DNA from: Sphingobium chlorophenolicum
GTDB taxonomy: Bacteria; Pseudomonadota; Alphaproteobacteria; Sphingomonadales; Sphingomonadaceae
Length of the DNA: 64,000 nucleotides
NCBI RefSeq assembly: GCF_000722875.1
Contig: NZ_JFHR01000022.1
Location: forward strand, 16,027 to 80,026
Direction of reading: 5' to 3'
Shown: positions 9,618-19,160 of the stretch, piece after piece
How positions within the stretch are numbered: the first letter of the stretch is position 1
Layout: the number at the start of each line of letters is the position of its first letter
The notes under the pieces: generated by a model
What the model saw: the letters and a program-made list of their open reading frames with translations, nothing else
Databases searched by the model: none
Told to the model about the DNA's origin: nothing
Position numbers and translations under genes: made by a program

Positions 9618-11546
9618 TCAGATTTCGACCTGACTGCCCAATTCGACGACACGATTGGTAGGCAGGCGGAAGAATTCCATCGCGCTTTCCGCGTTGCGCA
9701 GCATCCAGGCGAATATCTTCTCACGCCACAGCGGCATGCCCGGCTTGGCGGACGGCAGCAGCGTCTGCCGGGCCAGGAAGAAGCTCGTATCCATCATCCT
9801 GAACGCCTCACCACAACCGGTCACATTTTTGAGCGCGGCGGGAACATCCGGTTCCTGCATGAAGCCATATTGCAGGACCAGACGGAAAAAGCCCCGGCCC
9901 AAATCCTCCAGCCTGCACCGCCCGTCATCCTCGACCACGGGCACATCCTTGATCTTGACGGTCAGCAGGATGACCCGCTCGTGCAGCACTTTATTGTGCT
10001 TGAGGTTGTGCAGCAGTGCATGGGGCACGCCGTCGGGCGTCGAGGTCATGAAGACCGCCGTTCCGGGCACCCGAACGGCGCTGTTCGCCGCCGATGCGAC
10101 GAAGACGGGGATCGGCATGGCCGCTTCGCGCAGCCGGTCCTGCACCAGCCGCCGTCCCCGCGACCAGGTGGTGAGCAGCGTGAAGATCACGAAGCCGATC
10201 AGCAGCGGGAACCAGCCGCCCGCAGGCACTTTCGTCAGGTTGGCCGCCAGATAGGCGCCATCCACCAGGAACAGCACCGCCAGCAGCGGCACGGAATAAT
10301 ACCAGCGCCATTTCCAAAGCCGATAGAGCAGGACGGTCAACAGCACATTGTCGATGAACATCGCGCCGGTGACAGCGATGCCATAGGCGGCGGTCAGGTT
10401 CGAAGAGGTCTGGAACACCAGCACCAGCAGTATCACCATGACCATCAACCCCCAGTTGATGAGGGGGATATATATCTGCCCGGCGGTCGACGCGCTGGTA
10501 TGCGCGATCCGCAGGCGAGGCATGAAACCAAGCTGGATCGCCTGCTGCGTGACGGAGAAAGCGCCGGAAATCACCGCCTGGCTGGCGATGATCGCGGCCA
10601 GCGTGGCCAGGCCCACCAGCGGCAATTGCGCCCATTGCGGCGCCAGATAATAGAAGGGGCTGTGCAGCGCCGCCGCCCCCTCCCGAAACAGCAGCGCGCC
10701 CTGCCCCATATAGTTCATCATGAGGGCAGGCAGGACGAAGGTCAGCCATGACACGCGGATCGGGCTGCGTCCGAAATGGCCCATATCCGCATAGAGCGCT
10801 TCGGCCCCCGTCACCGCCAGCACGACCGCGCCCAGGGCCAGGAAGGCGGGCAGCGGGTCGGTCACGAAGAACATGACGGCCCAATAGGGGTTGAACGCGT
10901 AGAGGATGCCCGGCGTCTTGACGATGCTCAGGATGCCCAGCACCGCGATCGTCAGGAAATAGAAGAGCATGATCGGGCCGAACAGCGAAGCGACGCGATT
11001 GGTCCCCAATCCCTGTATCCAGAACAGGCCCAGCAATATCAGGACGGCCGCAGGCAGGATCAGCGGCGCAAGGTCGGAATTATAGACCGCCAGCCCCTCC
11101 ACCGCCGACAGCACGGAAACCGCGGGCGTGATCATCGAATCGCCGTAGAAGAGCGATGTCGCGAACACCCCCAACAGGACGATTCCCCGCGACCATCGCT
11201 GCGTCTTGGTCTGGCCGTTGATCAACGCCAGCAGGGCCAGGCTGCCGCCCTCTCCCTTATTGTCGGCGCGCATGATGACGGTGACATATTTCAGCGTCAC
11301 GACCAGCATCATCGACCAGAACATCAGGCTGATGACGCCCAATATATGGTCCGGGTCCAGGTCCAGATGATGATGCCCGGCGAAGGTTTCCCGGAATGCG
11401 TAGAGCGGGCTGGTGCCGATGTCCCCGAACACGATCCCGATCGCGCCGACCACCAGCTTCAGCGTGGCCTTCTGTCCCGCATGACCGTGATCATGGGCGC
11501 TTTCGTCATCGGCGCGCAAGTCGCTGCCGGTGATCTCGTCAGCCAT
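9618..11546 (-). CDS. kup: low-affinity potassium transporter Kup
   Basis: 642-residue KUP/HAK/KT-family K+ uptake protein, likely K+/H+ symport. The family signature '[15 protein letters not shown]' lies at about 35-50. About twelve membrane helices fill residues 30-460, and a cytoplasmic C-terminal domain ends the protein. The length is typical. The N-terminal 30 residues are acidic and His-rich ('[12 protein letters not shown]'), a modest oddity. It is transcribed alone; 142 bases separate its start from the end of the ccm operon upstream. Confidence 0.95.
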   Translation of the reverse strand: MADEITGSDLRADDESAHDHGHAGQKATLKLVVGAIGIVFGDIGTSPLYAFRETFAGHHHLDLDPDHILGVISLMFWSMMLVVTLKYVTVIMRADNKGEGGSLALLALINGQTKTQRWSRGIVLLGVFATSLFYGDSMITPAVSVLSAVEGLAVYNSDLAPLILPAAVLILLGLFWIQGLGTNRVASLFGPIMLFYFLTIAVLGILSIVKTPGILYAFNPYWAVMFFVTDPLPAFLALGAVVLAVTGAEALYADMGHFGRSPIRVSWLTFVLPALMMNYMGQGALLFREGAAALHSPFYYLAPQWAQLPLVGLATLAAIIASQAVISGAFSVTQQAIQLGFMPRLRIAHTSASTAGQIYIPLINWGLMVMVILLVLVFQTSSNLTAAYGIAVTGAMFIDNVLLTVLLYRLWKWRWYYSVPLLAVLFLVDGAYLAANLTKVPAGGWFPLLIGFVIFTLLTTWSRGRRLVQDRLREAAMPIPVFVASAANSAVRVPGTAVFMTSTPDGVPHALLHNLKHNKVLHERVILLTVKIKDVPVVEDDGRCRLEDLGRGFFRLVLQYGFMQEPDVPAALKNVTGCGEAFRMMDTSFFLARQTLLPSAKPGMPLWREKIFAWMLRNAESAMEFFRLPTNRVVELGSQVEI

Positions 11547-11688
11547 GAAGAAAATGCCGAATTGTCATGATCTTTGGACACCCGAACGGGGAAGAGGCCC
11601 GTCTTGTCATTCCATAAGCCCCCGCAAACCGCCGCGCCCTATCATGGCTCCAGGGTGGAGGCAATGATGGCGCTGCGGCTTTGATCGC

Positions 11689-12324
11689 TTATCGGTTGGC
11701 GGACCCAAGCATGGCGTCGATACGCGCAATGTTGCTTTCCAGTTCCTTCCTGACCTCGCTATCTTCCGGCGCGCTGGCGGCGAGCGGCGCCCAGAGAGCG
11801 CGGGCCTCCCTGAGCTGCCCGGCACGGGCCAGCGCCAATCCGTAGAAATAGCGGGGCGCCGGACCTTCCGGATCAATCGCCATGGCGCGGCGATAGGCGA
11901 AATCGGCAGAGGGAGACAGCACCCCGCCCGCATGCGCGACCAGCGCATTGCCGAATCCCAGCCACAGATTGGGATCGTCAGGCGTGGCGCGAAGACCCGA
12001 CAGCAGGACGTTCGCGGCGTCCTTCGTCTTCCCCTGACGTCCAAGGGCGTCGGACAGCATCAACCACTGGCCCGCCTCGCCATAGCGTTCGGCAAGGCCA
12101 CGGCGCTGTTCGGCAAGCTTTTCGTCAAAGGCCGCCCCGCCCTTGTCAGCCGCCTGCCGGGGCGAACCCGCCAGTCCCGGACGCCCCTGCCAGGCATAGC
12201 CGGCAAGGCCGAATAGCAGCGCAGCAGCGGCGATTTCCCACGTCGAACGCGGAATCCGGCCAATCGCGACCAGTCCCACGCTGACGACGATAACCAATAG
12301 CGCGGCGATGATCCAACCGGTCAT
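11689..12324 (-). CDS. ccmI: TPR-containing cytochrome c biogenesis protein, CcmI-like
   Basis: 211 residues: two N-terminal membrane helices (about 2-22 and 28-46), then a soluble domain with two to three TPR-like helical repeats ending at the C-terminus. CcmI presents apocytochrome c to the haem ligation complex CcmFH. I start it at 12324, where ATGA overlaps the ccmH stop and GGGGGAGG precedes it, instead of the longer open frame that runs into ccmH. It is the last gene of the ccm operon. The divergence of the TPR domain makes the exact name less certain than the role. Confidence 0.82.
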   Translation of the reverse strand: MTGWIIAALLVIVVSVGLVAIGRIPRSTWEIAAAALLFGLAGYAWQGRPGLAGSPRQAADKGGAAFDEKLAEQRRGLAERYGEAGQWLMLSDALGRQGKTKDAANVLLSGLRATPDDPNLWLGFGNALVAHAGGVLSPSADFAYRRAMAIDPEGPAPRYFYGLALARAGQLREARALWAPLAASAPEDSEVRKELESNIARIDAMLGSANR

Positions 12325-12746
12325 GACCGCCTCCCCCGCTTGATCCGACCGCGCAGCAGCAGCAGCCCCAGCCCCAGCAGAACCAGCGGCGCGGCCCAAA
12401 GCGGCCACAGGATGGGTTCGGCGGTCGGCTCGTAACTCACCCAGTCACCATAACGCTCGATCAGCCAGGCGCGAATATGTTCAGGCTCCTCGCCCTTCAT
12501 GATCCTTTCGCGAACCTGCGAACGCAGATCGCCCGCCATGCTGGCATTGCTGTCGGCAATGGACTGGCTCTGGCAGGTCAGGCAGCGGATCGTTTCCATC
12601 AGCGTCCGCGCCTTCTTCTCCAACGCCGGGTCGTCGATCTGGCGGTCGGCATAGGGTGCGGGCGGCAGCGCGGACTGGGCGAAGGCGGGCTGGGCGAAGG
12701 CGGGCGCGCCCAGCATCAGCGCCAGCAGGGCGATCAGCATCCTCAT
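12321..12746 (-). CDS. ccmH: cytochrome c maturation thiol oxidoreductase CcmH
   Basis: 141 residues. A signal peptide of about 18 residues, the redox motif R-C-L-T-C-Q at about 54-59 (family RCxxCQ), a three-helix domain and a C-terminal membrane helix followed by a basic tail. CcmH keeps apocytochrome haem-binding cysteines reduced in the periplasm for thioether formation. It overlaps ccmG and ccmI by four bases each (ATGA), so translation is coupled. Confidence 0.93.
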   Translation of the reverse strand: MRMLIALLALMLGAPAFAQPAFAQSALPPAPYADRQIDDPALEKKARTLMETIRCLTCQSQSIADSNASMAGDLRSQVRERIMKGEEPEHIRAWLIERYGDWVSYEPTAEPILWPLWAAPLVLLGLGLLLLRGRIKRGRRS

Positions 12747-13270
12747 TGCGCGTTCCTCAGCCGGTCGAGGATCATCGGCACGTCATCCTCCCGGATGTCG
12801 CCGACATGCTGATAGGCGATGCGGCCCTTGCCATCGATGATGAAGCTTTCGGGAACGCCGGACGATCCCAGCGCGATCTGCACCTCGCTCCGCGCATCCA
12901 GGCCGACGCGGGAATAGGGATTGCCATAGCGTTTGAGGAAGGCGTCCACATCGGGCCGCGCGTCCCGGATGGCGATGGCGTCGATCTCCACGCCCGCCTG
13001 TTTGAGCGCCAGCAATTGCGGCGCTTCGGCGGCGCAGGGCACGCACCAGCTTGCGAAGATATTGAGCAGGCGCGGCTTCCCAGTGGCGAGTTCCGCGCTC
13101 GCCAGCGGCGGCCGGTCGCTCGAGGCGGCAGGCAGGACGAAGGCGGGTAGCGCCTTGCCCACCAGTTTAGAACTGATGATCCGGTCGTCCGGACGCAGCA
13201 GTCCGCTCGCGAAAAGCCCGAAAAAGCCAAGGAACAACGCCAGCGGCAACCAGATGAGCAGCTTCCTCAT
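12743..13270 (-). CDS. ccmG: thiol:disulfide interchange protein CcmG/DsbE
   Basis: 175-residue periplasmic thioredoxin-like protein tethered by an N-terminal membrane helix (about 3-22). The active site is W-C-V-P-C at about 82-86, and 'SSGVPESFIIDGKGRIAYQHVG' holds the cis-Pro region. It reduces CcmH and the apocytochrome. The start at 13270 (ATGA overlap with ccmF) is preferred over an upstream in-frame start inside ccmF. Confidence 0.93.
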   Translation of the reverse strand: MRKLLIWLPLALFLGFFGLFASGLLRPDDRIISSKLVGKALPAFVLPAASSDRPPLASAELATGKPRLLNIFASWCVPCAAEAPQLLALKQAGVEIDAIAIRDARPDVDAFLKRYGNPYSRVGLDARSEVQIALGSSGVPESFIIDGKGRIAYQHVGDIREDDVPMILDRLRNAQ

Positions 13271-15207
13271 GCGGCAGCCTCCACGGCCTTCCGCGCCCGC
13301 CATTTAAGCAGCCAGCCGCGCCGCTCCCGCCCGACCAGCGCCAGCGCGCCGCCCAATGCGATCAGGAAGCCGCCGAACCAGATCAGCGTCACGAATGGCT
13401 TCCACCAGATGCGAAGCTGCCAACGCCCCTCATCCGCCTCCTGTCCCAGCACGACATAGAGCTGCCCATTCCAGCGCGTCAGCAAGGCCGCCTCCGTCGT
13501 GGTCGTCGGCGGAGAGGCGAAAAAGCGCGACTGCGGATGGATCAGGACAGGCTCTCCACCGCCCCGGCTCGCTTCCATGTCAGCCTGAAGCGCGGTCCAA
13601 TTATCGCCCGCAATCGGCAATATCTGCTTGAAACGAAGCGTCCAGCCAGCCGTCTCGACCGTGTCGCCGGGACGGGCGGCGACCAGCTTCTCCACCGTAA
13701 GGGCAGAATCGCAGGCCATGCCAGCCAGACTGACCGCACAGCCCAAATGGGCGATCACCATGCCCCAGGTAAAGAGCGGCGTCCGGCGCAGATTGCGCTT
13801 CCAGAGCGGTGCAATGCTCCCCACGCCAACCGCCAGCGCAATCACCAGACCCAGGAAAGGTAAAATACCGATCCGGCCCCAGGCCAATGCCGCCAGCGTC
13901 AGGAAAACCAGTCCCCCCACCACCAGCGGAACCGCCAAGCGCCGGGTCACTTCCCGCATCCGGTCGCGCCGCCAGCGGGTCAGCGGGCCGACGATCATCG
14001 CGATCATCAGAGCCAGAGCGATGGGGCCCGCGATACGGTCGAAATAGGGCGCGCCCACCGACACCTTATGGCCGAAGGCTTCGGTCAGCAGCGGATAGAG
14101 CGTGCCGATCAGCACCAGCCCCAATATCACCGAAAGCAGCAAATTGTTGACGACCAGCATCGTTTCCCGGCTGACCAGTTCGAACGGAGCGCCCTCCCGA
14201 ACCGCGCCCACGCGCCAGCCGAACAGCGCCAGCGCCCCGCCGATATAGATGCCAAGCAGCGCCAGAATGAAGGTGCCGCGCTCCGGATCGACCGCAAAAG
14301 CATGGACGCTGGTCAATATGCCCGACCGGACCAGGAAAGTGCCGACCATCGACATGGAGAAAGCCACCACCGCCAACATCACCGTCCACGCCCGCAGGGC
14401 GTCGCGGGTCGCCAGCACCGTCACGCTATGCAGCAACGCCGTGGCCGCCAGCCAGGGCATGAGCGAGGCGTTTTCCACCGGGTCCCAGAACCACCAGCCG
14501 CCCCAGCCCAATTCATAATAGGCCCAATAGCTGCCCGCGGTGATCCCCAGCGTCAGCAAAATCCACGCGCCCAGCACCCATGGCCGCATGGCGCGGGCGA
14601 AGGCCGCGTCCACCTGCCGGGTCAGCAGCGCCCCTACCGCAAAGGAAAAGGCCACGGACAAGCCCACATAGCCAAGGTAAAGCGTCGGCGGATGGAAGGC
14701 GAGGCCGGGGTCCTGCAACAGCGGGTTAAGCCCCTGCCCGTCCGCCGCCGGAGGATCGATCCGCGCAAAGGGATTGGAGGCAAACAGCAGGAAGGCATAA
14801 AAGCCCAGACTGATCGCCGCCTGCCCGCCCAAAGTCGCCATATGGGTTTCGCGCCGCAAGGCCCGCTCGAACAGGGCGACGGCCGCGCCCGCGACGCCCA
14901 TCACCGTGACCCAGAGCAGCATCGACCCTTCATGATTGCCCCAGGTTCCCGCGAATTTGTAAAGCCAGGGCTTCATCGAATGGCTGTTCGTGACGACCAG
15001 CAGGACCGACATGTCAGAACGCAGGAACAAGGTGATCAGCAAGGCAAAGGCCACCGCCGTCAGCCCCCCCTGCGCCACCGCCACAGGCCGCACGGCGCCG
15101 AGCAGTTCGCTCTTGCCCCCCGCCAGCCCAATCGCCGCCAGCGCCAATTGAAGCAGCGCCAACGACGCGGCGAGCCACAATGCGGCCAAACCCGCTTCAG
15201 CGATCAT
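13267..15207 (-). CDS. ccmF: haem lyase CcmF
   Basis: 646-residue polytopic membrane protein, typical CcmF length. The tryptophan-rich WWD haem-handling signature is intact ('WGGWWFWDPVENAS', about 225-240), together with 'WGNHEGSMLLW' near residue 95. CcmF reduces haem and, with CcmH and CcmI, ligates it to apocytochrome c at the periplasmic face. It lies 13 bases after ccmE and overlaps ccmG by four bases. Confidence 0.96.
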   Translation of the reverse strand: MIAEAGLAALWLAASLALLQLALAAIGLAGGKSELLGAVRPVAVAQGGLTAVAFALLITLFLRSDMSVLLVVTNSHSMKPWLYKFAGTWGNHEGSMLLWVTVMGVAGAAVALFERALRRETHMATLGGQAAISLGFYAFLLFASNPFARIDPPAADGQGLNPLLQDPGLAFHPPTLYLGYVGLSVAFSFAVGALLTRQVDAAFARAMRPWVLGAWILLTLGITAGSYWAYYELGWGGWWFWDPVENASLMPWLAATALLHSVTVLATRDALRAWTVMLAVVAFSMSMVGTFLVRSGILTSVHAFAVDPERGTFILALLGIYIGGALALFGWRVGAVREGAPFELVSRETMLVVNNLLLSVILGLVLIGTLYPLLTEAFGHKVSVGAPYFDRIAGPIALALMIAMIVGPLTRWRRDRMREVTRRLAVPLVVGGLVFLTLAALAWGRIGILPFLGLVIALAVGVGSIAPLWKRNLRRTPLFTWGMVIAHLGCAVSLAGMACDSALTVEKLVAARPGDTVETAGWTLRFKQILPIAGDNWTALQADMEASRGGGEPVLIHPQSRFFASPPTTTTEAALLTRWNGQLYVVLGQEADEGRWQLRIWWKPFVTLIWFGGFLIALGGALALVGRERRGWLLKWRARKAVEAAA

Positions 15208-15220
15208 GAACGCCCCCGCT

Positions 15221-15667
15221 TCACCGGTCCACCTTCATCTTGTGGCTCTTCTCGTCATATTGCATGCCTTCCAACTCGCGCGGCATGTAACGCTCGTCAT
15301 GCTTGGCCAGCAGATTGGTGGCCTGGAACGTGCCCCCAACATCAAACGCCCCCTCCGCGACCACGCCCGAACCTTCGCGGAACAGGTCGGGGGTTATACC
15401 CTTGAAGCTCGCCGGAACGGTCGCCTTGCCGTCAGTGACGTCGAAATGAACCGTGACGCCATCGCTGGCCCGTTTGAGGCTGCCCTTCACCACCATGCCG
15501 CCCAGCCGGATCGCTTTGCCCGGCTCAACGCCCTTGGTCTTCACGTCGTGGGGAGCGTAGAAATAAGCCGCCTCATCCTTGAGCGCGGAAGCCGCCAGCA
15601 GGCCCGCGCCGATCAGCGCGACCAGAGCGACCAGCGCCAGGATCAGCCTTTGATGCTTCGCCTTCAT
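15221..15667 (-). CDS. ccmE: haem chaperone CcmE
   Basis: 148 residues: an N-terminal membrane anchor (about 7-27), then the OB-fold periplasmic domain. The haem-binding histidine lies in 'LLAKHDERYMP' at about 123-133. CcmE receives haem from CcmC/D covalently and carries it to CcmF. The start overlaps the ccmD stop (ATGA). Confidence 0.95.
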   Translation of the reverse strand: MKAKHQRLILALVALVALIGAGLLAASALKDEAAYFYAPHDVKTKGVEPGKAIRLGGMVVKGSLKRASDGVTVHFDVTDGKATVPASFKGITPDLFREGSGVVAEGAFDVGGTFQATNLLAKHDERYMPRELEGMQYDEKSHKMKVDR

Positions 15668-15789
15668 GCCCGGTCCGCCGACGCCCTGCTTTCAGCGCCG
15701 CGCATGGCGCGCCAACTCAGCAGGCTGATCAGCCCGGTCCCCGACAAGGTCAGCGCATAGGCGCCGATGACGAAAGCCCACTGGTTCAT
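15664..15789 (-). CDS. ccmD: haem exporter protein CcmD
   Basis: A 41-codon gene found by reading the gap between ccmC and ccmE. It begins M-N-Q-W-A-F-V-I-G-A-Y and carries a single membrane helix (about 5-25) followed by a short charged tail. Size, topology and position match CcmD, the small inner-membrane protein that helps release holo-CcmE from CcmC. It starts 4 bases after the ccmC stop and ends in an ATGA overlap with ccmE. It is easily missed because it is so short. Confidence 0.88.
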   Translation of the reverse strand: MNQWAFVIGAYALTLSGTGLISLLSWRAMRGAESRASADRA

Positions 15790-15793
15790 AGCA

Positions 15794-16519
15794 TCACCCT
15801 CGCGCCAGACGCTGCATCCGCGCCTCGACCTTGTTCTGCGCCAATATGGCGCGCATGCGCATCAGCACGATTGCAGCGAAAAGCAAGGTGAATCCAAGCA
15901 AGGTTAACCCCAGCGGCCAGAGCAGCGCCGTATCGATGCTCGACCCGCGCAGGGTGATGCTCGGCCCCTGATGCAGGCTGTTCCACCACACCACCGACCG
16001 GTTGATGATCGGGATGTTGATCGCCCCAACCAGCCCGAAAATCGCGGTCACGGGGCTGACCCCTCCACCGTTCCCCTGCCGCGCGCTGGCATTGCCGAGC
16101 GCGATATAACCGAGGTAAAGGAAGAACAACACCAGCATGGACGTCATGCGCCCGTCCCATTCCCACCATGTGCCCCAGGTCGGCCGCCCCCAGATCGAAC
16201 CGGTGATCAGGCAGATCGCGGTGAAGAAGGCCCCCGGCACGGCGATGGCCCGTCCGGCAATGGCCGCCAGTGGATGGCGCCACACGAGTTGCATCAGCGC
16301 GGCTACGGCGATGCCGGTCCATCCCCCCATGCCCAGCCAGGCGGCGGGCACATGAATATAGAGAATGCGCACCGTATCGCCCTGAAGATAGTCGGCCGGC
16401 GTCACGAACAGGCCGCAGCCCGCCCCGATCAGCAGCAGGATAAGCCCCGGCCAGAACAGCCAGACCGTCAGCGGCCGGGCAATTTTGAGGAAGCGTGCAG
16501 GATTGGCGAAACGATGCAT
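15794..16519 (-). CDS. ccmC: haem exporter/transfer protein CcmC
   Basis: 241 residues, six predicted membrane helices. The WWD signature 'WGTWWEWDGRMTS' (about 118-130) and flanking histidines define the haem site. CcmC loads haem onto CcmE. It is the first gene of the ccmC-D-E-F-G-H-I run. The ABC subunits CcmA and CcmB, needed to release holo-CcmE, are not in this window and must be elsewhere. The 182 bases between its start and purF hold both divergent promoters. Confidence 0.95.
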   Translation of the reverse strand: MHRFANPARFLKIARPLTVWLFWPGLILLLIGAGCGLFVTPADYLQGDTVRILYIHVPAAWLGMGGWTGIAVAALMQLVWRHPLAAIAGRAIAVPGAFFTAICLITGSIWGRPTWGTWWEWDGRMTSMLVLFFLYLGYIALGNASARQGNGGGVSPVTAIFGLVGAINIPIINRSVVWWNSLHQGPSITLRGSSIDTALLWPLGLTLLGFTLLFAAIVLMRMRAILAQNKVEARMQRLARG

Positions 16520-16633
16520 GAGAAGAGGCTATTAGCTTTCCCGATGCCTCAAGGCCAGTGGGCCTTTTGCCCTATTTAAATCGCCGGGAAATCGCGTTCG
16601 GTCCTTTGCCGCGCCTTTTTTGTGACAGACAGG

Positions 16634-16661
16634 CGACAAATCGTCCCCGACGCACTATATG
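16634..16661 (+). promoter_or_regulatory. possible purF promoter
   Basis: GACAAA (16634-16639) and TATATG (16656-16661) are spaced 16 bases, about 40 bases before the purF ATG. Weak match; no other better candidate was seen in the divergent region. Confidence 0.3.
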
Positions 16662-16701
16662 CGCGCGAAAGCCGCCCCGATGGGAGCGGACAGGATTGGC
16701 A

Positions 16702-18180
16702 ATGGACCATCAAAAACCCATGTTTACGACGAACCCGTTCGACGACGACAAGCTGCGTGAGGAATGCGGCATTTTCGGCGTTTTCAACGCTGAAACCGCT
16801 TCCGCCATGGTGGCTCTTGGCCTTCACGCACTCCAGCATCGGGGTCAGGAAGCAGCCGGCATCACCAGTTGGGACGGCCATGATTTCCACACCCACCGGG
16901 CGATGGGACATGTGGCCGGGAATTTCGACCGCGATGAAGTGATTCGCGGCCTGCCGGGCGGCGCGGCCTGCGGCCATGTCCGCTACTCCACCACGGGCGA
17001 AACCTCGCTGCGCAACGTCCAGCCGCTTTATGCGGAACTGAGTTCCGGCGGTTTCGCGGTCGCGCATAACGGCAATATCTCCAATGCCATGAAGCTGCGT
17101 CGGGAACTGATCCGCCGCGGTTCCATCTTCCAGTCGACCTCCGACACCGAAGTCATCATCCATCTGGTCGCCACCTCCACCTACCGCACCCTGCTCGACA
17201 AGTTCATCGACGCGCTCAAGCAGGTGGAGGGCGCCTATTCGCTGATCGTCATGACGCCCGAAGGCATGGTCGCCTGCCGCGATCCGCTGGGCATCCGGCC
17301 GCTGGTGATGGGCAAGCTGGGGGATTCGATCATCTTCGCTTCGGAAACCGTCGCCTTCGACGTGGTCGGCGCGGAACATGTCCGTTCCATCGATCCGGGC
17401 GAACTGGTCATCGTCACCCATGACGGCGAAGTGCGCAGCCACCGCCCGTTCGGCGAAACGCACGCGCGCCCCTGCATCTTCGAACATGTCTATTTCAGCC
17501 GCCCCGATTCGGTGGTCGACGGCTCCAGCGTCTATTCGGTGCGCAAGGCCATCGGCGCGCAGCTCGCCATCGAAAATCCGGTCGAGGCGGATTATGTCAT
17601 TCCCGTGCCCGACAGCGGCGTCCCGGCGGCGATCGGCTATGCCCAGCAGTCGGGCATTCCCTTCGAACTGGGCATCATCCGCTCGCACTATATCGGGCGC
17701 ACCTTCATCCAGCCCGGCGACAAGGTCCGCCATCTGGGCGTGAAGCTGAAGCATAACGCCAACCGCGCCCTGATAGAGGGCAAGCGCATCGTCCTGATCG
17801 ACGATTCGATCGTGCGCGGCACCACCAGCCTGAAAATCGTGCAGATGATGCGCGAAGCGGGCGCCAAGGAAGTGCATATGCGCATCGCCAGCCCGCCGAC
17901 TAGGCATAGCTGCTTCTATGGCGTCGACACGCCGGAACGGACCAAGCTGCTGGCGCATCGGCTGGACATTGGCGGAATGCAGGACTTCATCCATGCCGAC
18001 AGCCTGTCCTTCATCTCCATCGACGGCCTGTACAAGGCGCTGGGAGAGGCGAAGCGGGCCGACATTCGGCCGCAATATTGCGACGCCTGCTTCACCGGCG
18101 ATTATCCCACCACGCTGACCGACCAGGACGAAGCCGTGGTGCAGAACCAGCTCGAACTGCTGGCCGAACGGGTGGTCTGA
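16702..18180 (+). CDS. purF: amidophosphoribosyltransferase
   Basis: 492 residues; first committed step of purine synthesis, making 5-phosphoribosylamine from PRPP and glutamine. The N-terminal glutaminase has its nucleophile at Cys22 ('CGIFGVF') after a short propeptide, as in Bacillus subtilis PurF. The PRPP site 'VLIDDSIVRGTTS' lies near residue 365. Cysteines in 'ARPCIFEH', 'HSCFYG' and 'YCDAC' match the [4Fe-4S] ligands of the B. subtilis-type enzyme. The start at 16702 is chosen because the propeptide length fits; the frame is open farther upstream. Confidence 0.96.
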   Translation: MDHQKPMFTTNPFDDDKLREECGIFGVFNAETASAMVALGLHALQHRGQEAAGITSWDGHDFHTHRAMGHVAGNFDRDEVIRGLPGGAACGHVRYSTTGETSLRNVQPLYAELSSGGFAVAHNGNISNAMKLRRELIRRGSIFQSTSDTEVIIHLVATSTYRTLLDKFIDALKQVEGAYSLIVMTPEGMVACRDPLGIRPLVMGKLGDSIIFASETVAFDVVGAEHVRSIDPGELVIVTHDGEVRSHRPFGETHARPCIFEHVYFSRPDSVVDGSSVYSVRKAIGAQLAIENPVEADYVIPVPDSGVPAAIGYAQQSGIPFELGIIRSHYIGRTFIQPGDKVRHLGVKLKHNANRALIEGKRIVLIDDSIVRGTTSLKIVQMMREAGAKEVHMRIASPPTRHSCFYGVDTPERTKLLAHRLDIGGMQDFIHADSLSFISIDGLYKALGEAKRADIRPQYCDACFTGDYPTTLTDQDEAVVQNQLELLAERVV

Positions 18181-18202
18181 CCGCTTTCTTTTCCGCTATT
18201 CG

Positions 18203-18240
18203 ACAGGCCCGAAGCGCTTCGCCTTCGGGCCTGTTCCTTT
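18203..18240 (+). terminator. rho-independent terminator after purF
   Basis: Perfect 12-base-pair stem (18203-18214 with 18223-18234) around an eight-base loop, followed by a T-rich tract (TCCTTT). It separates purF from the SDR gene. Confidence 0.8.
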
Positions 18241-18264
18241 ACCGACCCTGATGAGGGAATTTCC

Positions 18265-18975
18265 ATGTCGACACAGCCTCTTTCCGGCAAGCTAGCCCTC
18301 GTCACCGGAGCCAGTCGCGGCATCGGCGCCGCCACGGCGGAAGCATTGGCCGCCGCCGGGGCGCATGTCATCCTGACCGCGCGCACCAATGGCGGGCTGG
18401 AAGAGGTGGAGGACCGCATCCACCAGGCGGGCGGCAGCGCGACCATCGCGCCGCTGGACCTGATCGACGGGGAAAGCATCGGGCGGCTGGCCCACGCCAT
18501 TTCGGGGCGGTGGCAGGCACTGGACATATTGGTCCTGAATGCGGCGACGCTGGGCAGTCTGGCGTCGGTCCCGGCCGTCGACGCGAAGGAATTCTCGCGC
18601 GTCCTGACGCTGAACGTCGCCGCGCCTCAGGCATTGATCGCGGCTTTCGACGGCATGCTCCGGGCCAGCGGCAATGCGCGGGTGGTGGCCCTCACCTCCT
18701 CCGTCGGTACGCAGCCGCGGGCCTACTGGGGCGCTTATGGGGCTTCGAAGGCGGCACTGGAAACGCTGGTCAGCGCCTATGGCGAAGAGGTGAAGAATAT
18801 CTCAGCCATCCGCACCCATATCGTGGATCCGGGCGCGACCAGCACGGCCATGCGCGCGCGGGCATTTCCGGGTGAAGACCCGGCGACCCTCAAAGAACCG
18901 GCCGTCGTGGGACAGGCGATCCTGGACCTGGTGATCGCGGATAGACCGGATGGCTACCGGACGCGCATCGACTAG
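18265..18975 (+). CDS. short-chain dehydrogenase/reductase (SDR)
   Basis: 236-residue classical SDR. The dinucleotide motif TGASRGIG lies at about 14-21, the 'NAA' stabilising motif near 92, a catalytic Ser in 'ALTSSVGT' and Y-x3-K in 'YGASK' near 160. The substrate cannot be predicted. It starts 30 bases after the purF terminator with a GAGGGA ribosome site nearby, so it probably has its own promoter or depends on read-through. Confidence 0.88.
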   Translation: MSTQPLSGKLALVTGASRGIGAATAEALAAAGAHVILTARTNGGLEEVEDRIHQAGGSATIAPLDLIDGESIGRLAHAISGRWQALDILVLNAATLGSLASVPAVDAKEFSRVLTLNVAAPQALIAAFDGMLRASGNARVVALTSSVGTQPRAYWGAYGASKAALETLVSAYGEEVKNISAIRTHIVDPGATSTAMRARAFPGEDPATLKEPAVVGQAILDLVIADRPDGYRTRID

Positions 18976-18990
18976 CACAGCCGGGTAAAT

Positions 18991-19121
18991 CCTCCCTACG
19001 CGAAGCGTGGGGAGGGGGACCGCTCGCATAGCGAGTGGTGGAGGGGAAGATTCGGAGGTCGTGCCCTATTCCCCTCCACCAGCCTTCGGCCGGTCCCCCT
19101 CCCCATCTCCCGATGGGGAGG
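18991..19121 (+). repeat. GC-rich palindromic repeat element (CCCCTCC family)
   Basis: Nested inverted repeat between the SDR gene and the convergent CFA gene. An 11-bp hairpin opens it (CCTCCCTACGC/GCGTGGGGAGG, 18991-19016), then a CGCTCGC/GCGAG hairpin (about 19021-19035). The segment from GGGGAGGGGGACC to GGTGGAGGGG is repeated in inverted form from CCCCTCCACC to GGTCCCCCTCCCC, and a CCCCATC/GATGGGG hairpin closes it. Such elements probably also act as bidirectional terminators. Related arms occur at 57081-57236 and inside glyS. Confidence 0.75.
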
Positions 19122-19160
19122 AACAGGATAGGTCCGCCTTTCCAAACCGAACTCCTCATT

